Below the pieces are notes generated by a model. It was not told the DNA's origin, searched no databases, and saw only the letters and a list, made by a program, of their open reading frames with translations. The position numbers and the translations under genes are program-made. 64,000 nt of DNA from Crossaster papposus (taxonomy: Eukaryota > Echinodermata > Asteroidea > Velatida > Solasteridae), in assembly GCA_037893245.1 (NCBI GenBank), contig JBAIAA010000652.1, positions 310,001 through 374,000 on the forward strand. Direction: 5' to 3'. The stretch's first letter is position 1. Each line of letters starts with the position of its first letter. Positions 1 through 14,391 of the stretch are shown one piece after another.

Positions 1-187
1 TACTACTACATATTTAAGATTTGGTCTACAATCGGCATATCCCTACTACTACATATTTAAGATTTGGTCTACAATCGGCATATCCCTACTACTACATATT
101 TAAGATTTGGTCTACAATCGGCATATCCCTACTACTACATATTTAAGATTTGGTCTACAATCGGCATATCCCTACTACTACATATTT

Positions 188-298
188 AACTCGAGGGCTT
201 GTTCCCACATCAGGTGTTTATTTCTACTGCACACTTCTGTCCCTTTACATAATAATAAATGTGAGTTTGTTTTGTTATCAGATCAAATTGAGTTTTTT
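188..298 (+). repeat. B-C island 1 (111 bp)
   Basis: A single B joined to a single C, flanked on both sides by A monomers. It has the sub-type spelling ACACTTCTGTCCC, shared with islands at 953, 7956 and 9446, where most later copies read ACACTTCTTTCCC. This groups these islands as one lineage. Confidence 0.9.
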
Positions 299-952
299 AA
301 GATTTGGTCTACAATCGGCATATCCCTACTACTACTACATATTTAAGATTTGGTCTACAATCGGCACATCCCTACTACTACTACTACATATTTAAGATTT
401 GGTCTACAATCGGCATATCCCTACTACTACATATTTAAGATTTGGTCTACAATCGGCATATCCCTACTACTACATATTTAAGATTTGGTCTACAATCGGC
501 ATATCCATACTACTACATATTTAAGATTTGGTCTACAATCGGCATATCCCTACTACTACATATTTAAGATTTGGTCTACAATCGGCATATCCCTACTATT
601 ACATATTTAAGATTTGGTCTACAATCGGCATATCCCTACTACTACATATTTAAGATTTGGTGTACAATCGGCATATCCCTACTACTACATATTTAAGATT
701 TGGTCTACAATCGGCATATCCCTACTACTACATATTTAAGATTTGGTCTACAATCGGCATATCCCTACTACTACATATTTAAGATTTGGTCTACAATCGG
801 CATATCCCTACTACTACATATTTAAGATTTGGTCTACAATCGGCATATCCCTACTACTACATATTTAAGATTTGGTCTACAATCGGCATATCCCTACTAC
901 TACATATTTAAGATTTGGTCTACAATCGGCATATCCCTACTACTACATATTT

Positions 953-1063
953 AACTCGAGGGCTTGTTCCCACATCAGGTGTTTATTTATACTGCACACT
1001 TCTGTCCCTTTACATAATAATAAATGTGAGTTTGTTTTGTTATCAGATCAAATTGAGATGTTT
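953..1063 (+). repeat. B-C island 2 (111 bp)
   Basis: One B plus one C between A monomers. It carries the TTCTGTCCC sub-type spelling, TTTATACTGC in place of TTTCTACTGC, and GAGATGTTTAAG in the T run at the C-A junction. Confidence 0.9.
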
Positions 1064-1926
1064 AAGATTTGGTCTACAATCGGCATATCCCTACTACTAC
1101 ATATTTAAGATTTGGTCTACAATCGGCATATCCCTACTACTACATATTTAAGATTTGGTCTACAATCGGCATATCCCTACTACTACATATTTAAGATTTG
1201 GTCTACAATCGGCATATCCCTACTACTACATATTTAAGATTTGGTCTACAATCGGCATATCCCTACTACTACATATTTAAGAGTTGGTCTACAATCGGCA
1301 TATCCCTACTACTACATATTTAAGATTTGGTCTACAATCGGCATATCCCTACTACTACATATTTAAGATTTGGTCTACAATCGGCATATCCCTACTACTA
1401 CATATTTAAGATTTGGTCTACAATCGGCATATCCCTACTACTACATATTTAAGATTTGGTCTACAATCGGCATATCCCTACTACTACATATTTAAGATTT
1501 GGTCTACAATCGGCATATCCCTACTACTACATATTTAAGAATTGGTCTACAATCGGCATATCCCTACTACTACATATTTAAGATTTGGTCTACAATCGGC
1601 ATATCCCTACTACTACATATTTAAGATTTTGTCTACAATCGGCATATCCCTACTACTACTACATATTTAAGATTTGGTCTACAATCGGCATATCCCTACT
1701 ACTACATATTTAAGATTTGGTCTACAATCGGCATATCCCTACTACTACATATTTAAGATTTGGTCTACAATCGGCATATCCCTACTACTACATATTTAAG
1801 ATTTGGTCTACAATCGGCATATCCCTACTACTACATATTTAAGATTTGGTCTACAATCGGCATATCCCTACTACTACATATTTAAGATTTGGTCTACAAT
1901 CGGCATATCCCTACTACTACATAGTT

Positions 1927-2104
1927 AACTCGAGGGCTTGTTCCCACATCAGGTGTTTATTTCTCCTGCACACTTCTTTCCCATTACATATTTAACTCGA
2001 GGGCTTGTTCCCACATCAGGTGTTTATTTCTACTGCACACTTCTTTTCCTTTACATAATAATAAATGTGAGTTTGTTTTGTTATCAGATCAAATTGAGTT
2101 TTTT
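1927..2104 (+). repeat. B-B-C island 3 (178 bp)
   Basis: Two B words in tandem (1927 and 1994) followed by C. The first B is diverged (TTTCTCCTGC, CCCATTACA) and its left junction reads CATAGTT. This is the leftmost B-B tandem in the window. Confidence 0.9.
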
Positions 2105-3867
2105 AAGATTTGGTCTACAATCGGCATATCCCTACTACTACATATTTAAGAATTGGTCTACAATCGGCATATCCCTACTACTACATATTTAAGATTTGGT
2201 CTACAATCGGCATATCCCTACTACTACATATTTAAGATTTGGTCTACAATCGGCATATCCCTACTACTACTACTACATATTTAAGATTTGGTCTACAATC
2301 GGCATATCCCTACTACTACATATTTAAGATTTGGTCTACAATCGGCATATCCCTACTACTACATATTTAAGATTTGGTCTACAATCGGCATATCCCTACT
2401 ACTACATATTTAAGATTTGGTCTACAATCGGCATATCCCTACTACTACATATTTAAGATTTGGTCTACAATCGGCATATCCCTACTACTACATATTTAAG
2501 ATTTGGTCTACAATCGGCATATCCCTACTACTACATATTTAAGATTTGGTCTACAATCGGCATATCCCTACTACTACATATTTAAGATTTGGTCTACAAT
2601 CGGCATATCCCTACTACTACTACTACATATTTAAGATTTGGTCTACAATCGGCATATCCCTACTACTACATATTTAAGATTTGGTCTACAATCGGCATAT
2701 CCCTACTACTACATATTTAAGATTTGGTCTACAATCGGCATATCCCTACTACTACATATTTAAGATTTGGTCTACAATCGGCATATCCCTACTACTACAT
2801 ATTTAAGATTTGGTCTACAATCGGCATATCCCTACTACTACATATTTAAGATTTGGTCTACAATCGGCATATCCCTACTACTACATATTTAAGATTTGGT
2901 CTACAATCGGCATATCCCTACTACTACATATTTAAGATTTGGTCTACAATCGGCATATCCCTACTACTACATATTTAAGATTTGGTCTACAATCGGCATA
3001 TCCCTACTACTACATATTTAAGATTTGGTCTACAGTCGGCATATCCCTACTACTACATTTTTAAGATTTGGTCTACAATCGGCATATCCCTACTACTACA
3101 TATTTAAGATTTGGTCTACAATCGGCATATCCCTACTACTACATATTTAAGATTTGGTCTACAGTCGGCATATCCCTACTACTACATTTTTAAGATTTGG
3201 TCTACAATCGGCATATCCCTACTACTACATATTTAAGATTTGGTCTACAATCGGCATATCCCTACTACTACATATTTAAGATTTGGTCTACAATCGGCAT
3301 ATCCCTACTACTACATATTTAAGATTTGGTCTACAATCGGCATATCCCTACTACTACATATGTAAGATTTGGTTTACAATCGGCATATCCCTACTACTAC
3401 ATATTTAAGATTTGGTCTACAATCGGCATATCCCTACTACTACATATTTAAGATTTGGTCTACAATCGGCATATCCCTACTACTACATATTTAAGATTTG
3501 GTCTACAATCGGCATATCCCTACTACTACATATTTAAGATTTGGTCTACAATCGGCATATCCCTACTACTACATATTTAAGATTTGGTCTACAATCGGCA
3601 TATCCATACTACTACATATTTCAGATTTGGTCTACAATCGGCATATCCCTACTACTACATATTTAAGATTTGGTCTACACTCGGCATATCCCTACTACTA
3701 CATATTTAAGATTTGGTCTACAATCGGCATATCCCTACTACTACATATTTAAGATTTGGTCTACAATCGGCATATCCCTACTACTACTACATATTTAAGA
3801 TTTGGTCTACAATCGGCATATCCCTACTACTACATATTTAAGATTTGGTCTACAATCGGCATATCCC

Positions 3868-5433
3868 TACTACATGTACTACATATTTAAGATTTGGTCT
3901 ACAATCGGCATATCCCTACTACTACATATTTAAGATGTTGTCTACAATCGGCATATCCCTACTACTACATATTTAAGATTTTGTCTACAATCGGCATATC
4001 CCTACTACTACATATTTAAGATTTGGTCTACAATCGGCATATCCCTACTACTACATATTTAAGATTTGGTCTACAATCGGCATATCCCTACTACTACATA
4101 TTTAAGATTTGGTCTACAATCGGCATATCCCTACTACTACATATTTAAGATTTGGTCTACAATCGGCATATCCCTACTACTACATATTTAAGATTTGGTC
4201 TACAATCGGCATATCCCTACTACTAAATATTTAAGATTTGGTCTACAATCGGCATATCCCTACTACTACTACATATTTCAGATTTGGTCTACAATCGGCA
4301 TATCCCTACTACTACATATTTAAGATTTGGTCTACAATCGGCATATCCCTACTACTACATATTTAAGATTTGGTCTACAATCGGCATATTCCTACTACTA
4401 CATATTTAAGATTTGGTCTACAATCGGCATATCCCTACTACTACATATTTAAGATTTGGTCTACAATCGGCATATCCCTATTACTACATATTTAAGATTT
4501 GGTCTACAATCGGCATATCCCTACTACTACATATTTAAGATTTGGTCTACAATCGGCATATCCCTACTACTACATATTTAAGATTTGGTCTACAATCGGC
4601 ATATCCCTACTACTACATATTTAAGATTTGGTCTACAATCGGCATATCCCTACTACATGTACTACATATTTAAGATTTGGTCTACAATCGGCATATCCCT
4701 ACTACTACATATTTAAGATGTTGTCTACAATCGGCATATCCCTACTACTACATATTTAAGATTTTGTCTACAATCGGCATATCCCTACTACTACATATTT
4801 AAGATTTGGTCTACAATCGGCATATCCCTACTACTACATATTTAAGATTTGGTCTACAATCGGCATATCCCTACTACTACATATTTAAGATTTGGTCTAC
4901 AATCGGCATATCCCTACTACTACATATTTAAGATTTGGTCTACAATCGGCATATCCCTACTACTACATATTTAAGATTTGGTCTACAATCGGCATATCCC
5001 TACTACTACATATTTAAGATTTGGTCTACAATCGGCATATCCCTACTACTACATATTTCAGATTTGGTCTACAATCGGCATATCCCTACTACTACATATT
5101 TAAGATTTGGTCTACAATCGGCATATCCCTACTACTACATATTTAAGATTTGGTCTACAATCGGCATATTCCTACTACTACATATTTAAGATTTGGTCTA
5201 CAATCGGCATATCCCTACTACTACATATTTAAGATTTGGTCTACAATCGGCATATCCCTATTACTACATATTTAAGATTTGGTCTACAATCGGCATATCC
5301 CTACTACTACATATTTAAGATTTGGTCTACAATCGGCATATCCCTACTACTACATATTTAAGATTTGGTCTACAATCGGCATATCCCTACTACTACATAT
5401 TTAAGATTTGGTCTACAATCGGCATATCCCTAC
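3868..5433 (+). repeat. Tandem duplication of about 783 bp within A monomers
   Basis: The rare CTACTACATGTACTACATA insertion at 3868 recurs at 4651, and the adjacent rare AAGATGTTGTCTAC recurs 783 bp later (about 3932 and 4715). Later variants (TTTCAGATTTGG, ATATTCCTAC, CTATTACAT) also recur in the same order with a similar offset, adjusted by whole monomers or TAC triplets. This marks a block duplication rather than independent mutation. Outer edges are approximate. Confidence 0.75.
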
Positions 5434-5700
5434 TACTACATATTTAAGATTTGGTCTACAATCGGCATATCCCTACTACATATTTAAGATTTGGTCTACA
5501 ATCGGCATATCCCTACTACTACATATTTAAGATTTGGTCTACAATGGGCATATCCCTACTACTACATATTTAAGATTTGGTCTACAATCGGCATATCCCT
5601 ACTACTACATATTTAAGATTTGGTATACAATCGGCATATCCCAACTACTACATATTTCAGATTTGGTCTACCATCGGCATATCCCTACTACTACATATTT

Positions 5701-5811
5701 AACTCGAGGGCTTGTTCCCACATCAGGTGTTTATTTCTACTGCACACTTCTTTCCCTTTACATAATAATAAATGTGAGTTTGTTTTTGTATCAGATCAAA
5801 TTGAGTTTTTT
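5701..5811 (+). repeat. B-C island 4 (111 bp)
   Basis: One B plus one C, with TTTGTTTTTGTATCAG in the C part. Its left flanking A monomers share GGTATACAATCGG and CTACCATCGG with the flank of island 5, so the two islands and their flanks are a local duplication with a 409-bp offset. Confidence 0.9.
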
Positions 5812-6109
5812 AAGATTTGGTCTACAATCGGCATATCCCTACTACTACATATTTAAGATTTGGTCTACAATCGGCATATCCCTACTACATATTTAAGATT
5901 TGGTCTACAATCGGCATATCCCTACTACTACATATTTAAGATTTGGTCTACAATCGGCATATCCCTACTACTACATATTTAAGAATTGGTCTACAATCGG
6001 CATATCCCTACTACTACATATTTAAGATTTGGTATACAATCGGCATATCCCTACCACTACATATTTAAGATTTGGTCTACCATCGGCATATCCCTACTAC
6101 TACATATTT

Positions 6110-6220
6110 AACTCGAGGGCTTGTTCCCACATCAGGTGTTTATTTCTACTGCACACTTCTTTCCCTTTACATAATAATAAATGTGAGGTTTTTTTTTTAT
6201 CAGATCAAATTGATTTTTTT
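6110..6220 (+). repeat. B-C island 5 (111 bp)
   Basis: One B plus one C with a pure T run (GAGGTTTTTTTTTTATCAG) replacing the usual TTTGTTTTGTT tract, and GATTTTTTTAAG at the exit. It is a sister copy of the island at 5701 by its shared flanks. Confidence 0.9.
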
Positions 6221-7955
6221 AAGATTTGGTCTACAATCGGCATATCCCTACTACTACATATTTAAGATTTGGTCTACAATTGGCATATCCCTACTACTAC
6301 ATATTTAAGATTTGGTCTACAATCGGCATATCCCTACTACTACATATTTAAGATTTTGTCTACAATCGGCATATCCCTACTACTACTACATATTTAAGAT
6401 TTGGTCTACAATCGGCATATCCCTACTACTACATATTTAAGATTTGGTCTACAATCGGCATATCCATACTACTACATATTTAAGATTTGGTCTACAATCG
6501 GCATATCCCTACTACTACATATTTAAGATTTGGTCTACAATCGGCATATCCCTACTACTACATATTTAAGATTTGGTCTACAATCGGCATATCCCTACTA
6601 CTACATATTTAAGATTTGGTCTACAATCGGCATATCCCTACTACTACATATTTAAGATTTGGTCTACAATCGGCATATCCCTACTACTACATATTTAAGA
6701 TTTGGTCTACAATCGGCATATCCCTACTACTACATATTTAAGATTTGGTCTACAATCGGCATATCCCTACTACTACATACTTAATATTTGGTCTACAATC
6801 GGCATATCCCTACTACTACATATTTAAGATTTGGTCTACAATCGGCATATCCCTACTACTACATATTTAAGATTTGGTCTACAATCGGCATATCCCTACT
6901 ACTACATATTTAAGATTTGGTCTACAATCGGCATATCCCTACTACTACTACTACATATTTAAGATTTGGTCTACAATCGGCATATCCCTACTACTACATA
7001 TTTAAGATTTGGTTTACAATCGGCATATCCCTACTACTACTACATATTTAAGATTTGGTCTACAATCGGCACATCCCTACTACTACTACATATTTAAGAT
7101 TTGGTCTACAATCGGCATATCCCTACTACTACATATTTAAGATTTGGTCTACAATCGGCATATCCCTACTACTACATATTTAAGATTTGGTCTACAATCG
7201 GTATATCCATACTACTACATATTTAAGATTTGGTCTACAATCGGCATATCCCTACTACTACATATTTAAGATTTGGTCTACAATCGGCATATCCCTACTA
7301 CTACATATTTAAGATTTGGTCTACAATCGGCATATCCCTACTACTACATATTTAAGATTTGGTCTACAATCGGCATATCCCTACTACTACATATTTAAGA
7401 TTTGGTCTACAATCGGCATATCCCTACTACTACATATTTAAGATTTGGTCTACAATCGGCATATCCCTACTACTACATATTTAAGATTTGGTCTACAATC
7501 GGCATATCCCTACTACTACATATTTAAGATTTGGTCTACAATCGGCATATCCCTACTACTACATATTTAAGATTTGGTCTACAATCGGCATATCCCTACT
7601 ACTACATATTTAAGATTTGGTCTACAATCGGCATATCCCTACTACTACATATTTAAGATTTGGTCTACAATCGGCATATCCCTACTACTACATATTTAAG
7701 ATTTGGTCTACAATCGGCATATCCCTACTACTACATATTTAAGATTTGGTCTACAATCGGCATATCCCTACTACTACATATTTAAGATTTGGTCTACAAT
7801 CGGCATATCCCTACTACTACATATTTAAGATTTGGTCTACAATCGGCATATCCCTACTACTACATATTTAAGATTTGGTCTACAATCGGCATATCCCTAC
7901 TACTACATATTTAAGATTTGGTCTACAATCGGCATATCCCTACTACTACATATTT

Positions 7956-8066
7956 AACTCGAGGGCTTGTTCCCACATCAGGTGTTTATTTATACTGCAC
8001 ACTTCTGTCCCTTTACATAATAATAAATGTGAGTTTGTTTTGTTATCAGATCAAATTGAGTTTTTT
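7956..8066 (+). repeat. B-C island 6 (111 bp)
   Basis: One B plus one C with TTCTGTCCC and TTTATACTGC. The A monomers to its right carry CTACAACTACAT and ATATCGCTAC variants that recur to the right of island 7, 1490 bp further on. Confidence 0.9.
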
Positions 8067-9445
8067 AAGATTTGGTCTACAATCGGCATATCCCTACTAC
8101 TACATATTTAAGATTTGGTCTACAATCGGCATATCCCTACTACTACATATTTAAGATTTGGTCTACAATCGGCATATCCCTACAACTACATATTTAAGAT
8201 TTGGTCTACAATCGGCATATCGCTACTACTACATATTTAAGATTTGGTCTACAATCGGCATATCCCTACTACTACATATTTAAGATTTGGTCTACAATCG
8301 GCATATCCCTACTACTACATATTTAAGAGTTGGTCTACAATCGGCATATCCCTACTACTACATATTTAAGATTTGGTCTACAATCGGCATATCCCTACTA
8401 CTACATATTTAAGATTTGGTCTACAATCGGCATATCCCTACTACTACATATTTAAGATTTGGTCTACAATCGGCATATCCCTACTACTACATATTTAAGA
8501 TTTGGTCTACAATCGGCATATCCCTACTACTACATATTTAAGATTTGGTCTACAATCGGCATATCCCTACTACTACATATTTAAGATTTGGTCTACAATC
8601 GGCATATCCCTACTACTACATATTTAAGATTTGGTCTACAATCGGCATATCCATACTACTACATATTTAAGATTTGGTCTACAATCGGCATATCCCTACT
8701 ACTACATATTTAAGATTTGGTCTACAATCGGCATATCCCTACTACTACATATTTAAGATTTGGTCTACAATCGGCATATCCCTACTACTACATATTTAAG
8801 ATTTGGTCTACAATCGGCATATCCCTACTACTACATATTTAAGATTTGGTCTACAATCGGCATATCCCTACTACTACATATTTAAGATTTGGTCTACAAT
8901 CGGCATATCCCTACTACTACATATTTAAGATTTGGTCTACAATCGGCATATCCCTACTACTACATATTTAAGATTTGGTCTACAATCGGCATATCCCTAC
9001 TACTACATATTTAAGATTTGGTCTACAATCGGCATATCCCTACTACTACATATTTAAGATTTGGTCTACAATCGGCATATCCCTACTACTACATATTTAA
9101 GATTTGGTCTACAATCGGCATATCCCTACTACTACATATTTAAGATTTGGTCTACAATCGGCATATCCCTACTACTACATATTTAAAATTTGGTCTACAA
9201 TCGGCATATCCCTACTACTACATATTTAAGATTTGGTCTACAATCGGCATATCCCTACTACTACATATTTAAGATTTGGTCTACAATCGGCATATCCCTA
9301 CTACTACATATTTAAGATTTGGTCTACAATCGGCATATCCCTACTACTACTACATATTTAAGATTTTGTCTACAATCGGCATATCCCTACTACTACATAT
9401 TTAAGATTTGGTCTACAATCGGCATATCCCTACTACTACATATTT

Positions 9446-9556
9446 AACTCGAGGGCTTGTTCCCACATCAGGCGTTTATTTCTACTGCACACTTCTGTCC
9501 CTTTACATAATAATAAATGTGAGTTTGTTTTGTTATCAGATCAAATTGAGTTTTTT
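9446..9556 (+). repeat. B-C island 7 (111 bp)
   Basis: One B plus one C with ATCAGGCGTT in place of ATCAGGTGTT. Its right flank repeats the CTACAACTACAT and ATATCGCTAC variants of island 6, so about 1.5 kb was duplicated as a block. Confidence 0.9.
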
Positions 9557-12320
9557 AAGATTTGGTCTACAATCGGCATATCCCTACTACTACATATTTA
9601 AGATTTGGTCTACAATCGGCATATCCCTACTACTACATATTTAAGATTTGGTCTACAATCGGCATATCCCTACAACTACATATTTAAGATTTGGTCTACA
9701 ATCGGCATATCGCTACTACTACATATTTAAGATTTGGTCTACAATCGGCATATCCCTACTACTACATATTTAAGATTTGGTCTACAATCGGCATATCCCT
9801 ACTACTACATATTTAAGATTTGGTCTACAATCGGCATATCCCTACTACTACATATTTAAGATTTGGTCTACAATCGGCATATCCCTACTACTACATATTT
9901 AAAATTTGGTCTACAATCGGCATATACCTACTACTACATATTTAAGATTTGGTCTACAATCGGCATATCCCTACTACTACATATTTAAGATTTGGTCTAC
10001 AATCGGCATATCCCTACTACTACATATTTAAGATTTGGTCTACAATCGGCATATCCCTACTATTACATATTTAAGATTTGGTCTACAATCGGCATATCCC
10101 TACTACTACATATTTAAGATTTGGTCTACAATCGGCATATCCCTACTACTACATATTTAAGATTTGGTCTACAATCGGCATATCCCTACTACTACATATT
10201 TAAGATTTGGTCTACAATCGGCATATCCCTACTACTACATATTTAAGATTTGGTCTACAATCGGCATATCCCTACTACTACATATTTAAGATTTGGTCTA
10301 CAATCGGCATATCCCTACTACTACATATTTAAGATTTGGTCTACAATCGGCATATCCCTACTACTACATATTTAAGATTTGGTCTACAATCGGCATATCC
10401 CTACTACTACATATTTAAGATTTGGTCTACAATCGGCATATCCCTACTACTACATATTTAAGATTTGGTCTACAATCGGCATATCCCTACTACTACAGAT
10501 TTAAGATTTGGTCTACAATCGGCATATCCCTACTACTACATATTTAAGATTTGGTCTACAGTCGGCATATCCCTACTACTACATTTTTAAGATTTGGTCT
10601 ACAATCGGCATATCCCTACTACTACATATTTAAGATTTGGTCTACAATCGGCATATCCCTACTACTACATATTTAAGATTTGGTCTACAATCGGCATATC
10701 CCTACTACTACATATTTAAGATTTGGTCTACAATCGGCATATCCCTACTACTACATATGTAAGATTTGGTCTACAATCGGCATATCCCTACTACTACATA
10801 TTTAAGATTTGGTCTACAATCGGCATATCCCTACTACTACATATTTAAGATTTGGTCTACAATCGGCATATCCCTACTACTACATATTTAAGATTTGGTT
10901 TACAATCGGCATATCCCTACTACTACATATTTAAGATTTGGTCTACAATCGGCATATCCCTACTACTACATATTTAAGATTTGGTCTACAATCGGCATAT
11001 CCCTACTACTACATATTTCAGATTTGGTCTACAATCGGCATATCCCTACTACTACATATTTAAGATTTGGTCTACAATCGGCATATCCCTACTACTACAT
11101 ATTTAAGATTTGGTCTACAATCGGCATATCCCTACTACTACATATTTAAGATTTGGTCTACAATCGGCATATCCCTACTACTACATATTTAAGATTTGGT
11201 CTACAATCGGCATATCCCTACTACTACATATTTAAGATTTGGTCTACAATCGGCATATCCCTACTACTACATATTTAAGATTTGGTCTACAATCGGCATA
11301 TCCCTACTACTACATATTTAAGATTTGGTCTACAATCGGCATATCCCTACTACTACATATTTAAGATTTGGTCTACAATCGGCATATCCCTACTACTACA
11401 TATTTAAGAATTGGTCTACAATCGGCATATCCCTACTACTACATATTTAAGATTTGGTCTACAATCGGCATATCCCTACTACTACATATTTAACTCGAGG
11501 GCTTGTTCCCACATCAGGTGTTTATTTCTACTGCACACTTCTTTCCCTTTACATATTTAACTCGAGGGCTTGTTCCCACATCAGGTGTTTATTTCTACTG
11601 CACACTTCTTTCCCTTTACATAATAATAAATGTGAGTTTGTTTTGTTATCAGATCAAATTGAGTTTTTTAAGATTTGGTCTACAATCGGCATATCCCTAC
11701 TACTACATATTTAAGATTTGGTCTACAATCGGCATATCCCTACTACTACATATTTAAGATTTGGTCTACAATCGGCATATCCCTACTACTACATATTTAA
11801 GATTTGGTCTACAATCGGCATATCCCTACTACTACATATGTAACTCGAGGGCTTGTTCCCACATCAGGTGTTTATTTATACTGCACACTTCTTTCCCTTT
11901 ACATATTTAACTCGAGGGCTTGTTCCCACATCAGGTGTTTATTTCTACTGCACACTTCTTTCCCTTTACATAATAATAAATGTGAGTTTGTTTTGTTATC
12001 AGATCAAATTTAGTTTTTTAAGATTTGGTCTACAATCGGCACATCCCTACTACTACATATTTAAGATTTGGTCTACAATCGGCATATCCCTACTACTACA
12101 TATTTAAGATTTGGTCTACAATCGGCATATCCCTACTACTGCATATTTAAGAATTGGTCTACAATCGGCACATCTCTACTACTACATATTTAAGATTTGG
12201 TCTACAATCGGCATATCCCTACTACTACATATTTAAGATTTGGTCTACAATCGGCATATCCCTACTACTACATATTTAAGATTTGGTCTACAATCGGCAT
12301 ATCCCTACTACTACATATTT

Positions 12321-12632
12321 AACTCGAGGGCTTGTTCCCACATCAGGTGTTTATTTCTACTGCACACTTCTTTCCCTTTACATATTTAACTCGAGGGCTT
12401 GTTCCCACATCAGGTGTTTATTTCTACTGCACACTTCTTTCCCTTTACATATTTAACTCGAGGGCTTGTTTCCACATCAGGTGTTTATTTCTACTGCACA
12501 CTTATTTCCCTTTACATATTTAACTCGAGGGCTTGTTCCCACATCAGGTGTTTATTTCTACTGCACACTTCTTTCCCTTTACATAATAATAAATGTGAGG
12601 TTGTTTTGTTATCAGATCAAATTGAGTTTTTT
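12321..12632 (+). repeat. Four B words in tandem, then C
   Basis: B starts at 12321, 12388, 12455 and 12522 with exact 67-bp spacing, followed by one C ending at 12632. The third copy carries TTGTTTCCACATC and CACTTATTTCC variants. It is one of the two longest B runs I noticed. Confidence 0.88.
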
Positions 12633-13777
12633 AAGATTTGGTCTACAATCGGCATATCCCTACTACTACATATTTAACTCGAGGGCTTGTTCCCACATCG
12701 GGTGTTTATTTCTACTGCACACTTCTTTCCCTTTACTTAATAATAAATGTGAGTTTGTTTTGTTATCAGATCAAATTGAGTTGTTTAAGATTTGGTCTAC
12801 AATCGGCATATCCCTACTACTACATATTTAAGATTTGGTCTACAATCGGCATATCCCTACTACTACTACATATTTAAGATTTTGTCTACAATCGGCATAT
12901 CCCTACTACTACATATTTAAGATTTGGTCTACAATCGGCATATCCCTACTACTACATATTTAAGATTTGGTCTACAATCGGCATATCCCTACTACTACAT
13001 ATTTAAGATTTGGTCTACAATCGGCATATCCCTACTACTACATATTTAAGATTGGTCTACAATCGGCATATCCCTACTACTACATATTTAAGATTTGGTC
13101 TACAATCGGCATATCCCTACTACTACATATTTAAGATTTGGTCTACAATCGGCATATCCCTACTACTACATATTTAAGATTTGGTCTACAATCGGCATAT
13201 CCCTACTACTACATATTTAAGATTTGGTCTACAATCGGCATATCCCTACTACTACATATTTAAGATTTGGTCTACAATCGGCATATCCCTACTACTACAT
13301 ATTTAAGATTTGGTCTACAATCGGCATATCCCTACTACTACATATTTAAGATTTGGTCTACAATCGGCATATCCCTACTACTACATATTTAAGATTTGGT
13401 CTACAATCGGCATATCCCTACTACTACATATTTAAGATTTGGTCTACAGTCGGCATATCCCTACTACTACATATTTAAGATTTGGTCTACAATCGGCATA
13501 TCCCTACTACTACATATTTAAGATTTGGTCTACAATCGGCATATCCCTACTACTACATATTTAAGATTTGGTCTACAATCGGCATATCCCTACTACTACA
13601 TATTTAAGATTTGGTATACAATCGGCATATCCCTACTACTACATATTTAAGATTTGGTCTACAATCGGTATATCCCTACTACTACATATTTAAGATTTGG
13701 TCTACAATCGGCATATCCCTACTACTACATATTTAAGATTTGGTTTACAATCGGCATATCCCTACTACTACATATTT

Positions 13778-14089
13778 AACTCGAGGGCTTGTTCCCACAT
13801 CAGGTGTTTATTTCTACTGCACACTTCTTTCCCTTTACATATTTAACTCGAGGGCTTGTTCCCACATCATGTGTTTATTTCTACTGCACACTTCTTTCCC
13901 TTTACATATTTAACTCGAGGGCTTGTTCCCACATCAGGTGTTTATTTCTACTGCACACTTCTTTCCCTTTACATATTTAACTCGAGGGCTTGTTCCCACA
14001 TCAGGTGTTTATTTCTACTGCACACTTCTTTCCCTTTACATAATAATAAATGTGAGTTTGTTTTGTTATCAGATCAAATTTAGTTTTTT
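13778..14089 (+). repeat. Four B words in tandem, then C
   Basis: B starts at 13778, 13845, 13912 and 13979, then C ends at 14089. The second copy has ATCATGTGTT for ATCAGGTGTT. The C exits with AAATTTAGTTTTTT, a spelling also seen near 12010, which ties these neighbourhoods together. Confidence 0.88.
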
Positions 14090-14391
14090 AAGATTTGGTC
14101 TACAATCGGCATATCCCTACTACTACATATTTTAAGATTTGGTCTACAATCGGCATATCCCTACTACTACATATTTAAGATTTGGTCTACAATCGGCATA
14201 TCCCTACTACTACATATTTAAGAATTGCTCTACAATCGGCACATCTCTACTACTACATATTTAAGATTTGGTCTACAATCGGCATATCCCTACTACTACA
14301 TATTTAAGATTTGGTCTACAATCGGCATATCCCTACTACTACATATTTAAGATTTGGTCTACAATCGGCATATCCCTACTACTACATATTT

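Larger units (their letters stand above)
1..11491 (+). repeat. A-dominated part of the satellite
   Basis: This stretch is almost pure 43-bp A monomer, broken by only seven B/C islands. Individual monomers carry many private changes: extra TAC triplets near 320, 1650, 2270, 2620, 6940 and 7030, an ACATGTAC insertion near 3870 and 4655, and point variants such as CAGTCGG near 3033 and 3162. The longest run without any B or C is 2105-5700; others are 6221-7955 and 9557-11491. The greater variety of monomers compared with the right half suggests older, less recently homogenised sequence. Confidence 0.9.

Noticed and set aside
2105-5700. Retroelement or other insertion within the long A run
   Set aside because: Every base is accounted for by A monomers with small variants; no foreign sequence, long terminal repeat or coding frame is present.
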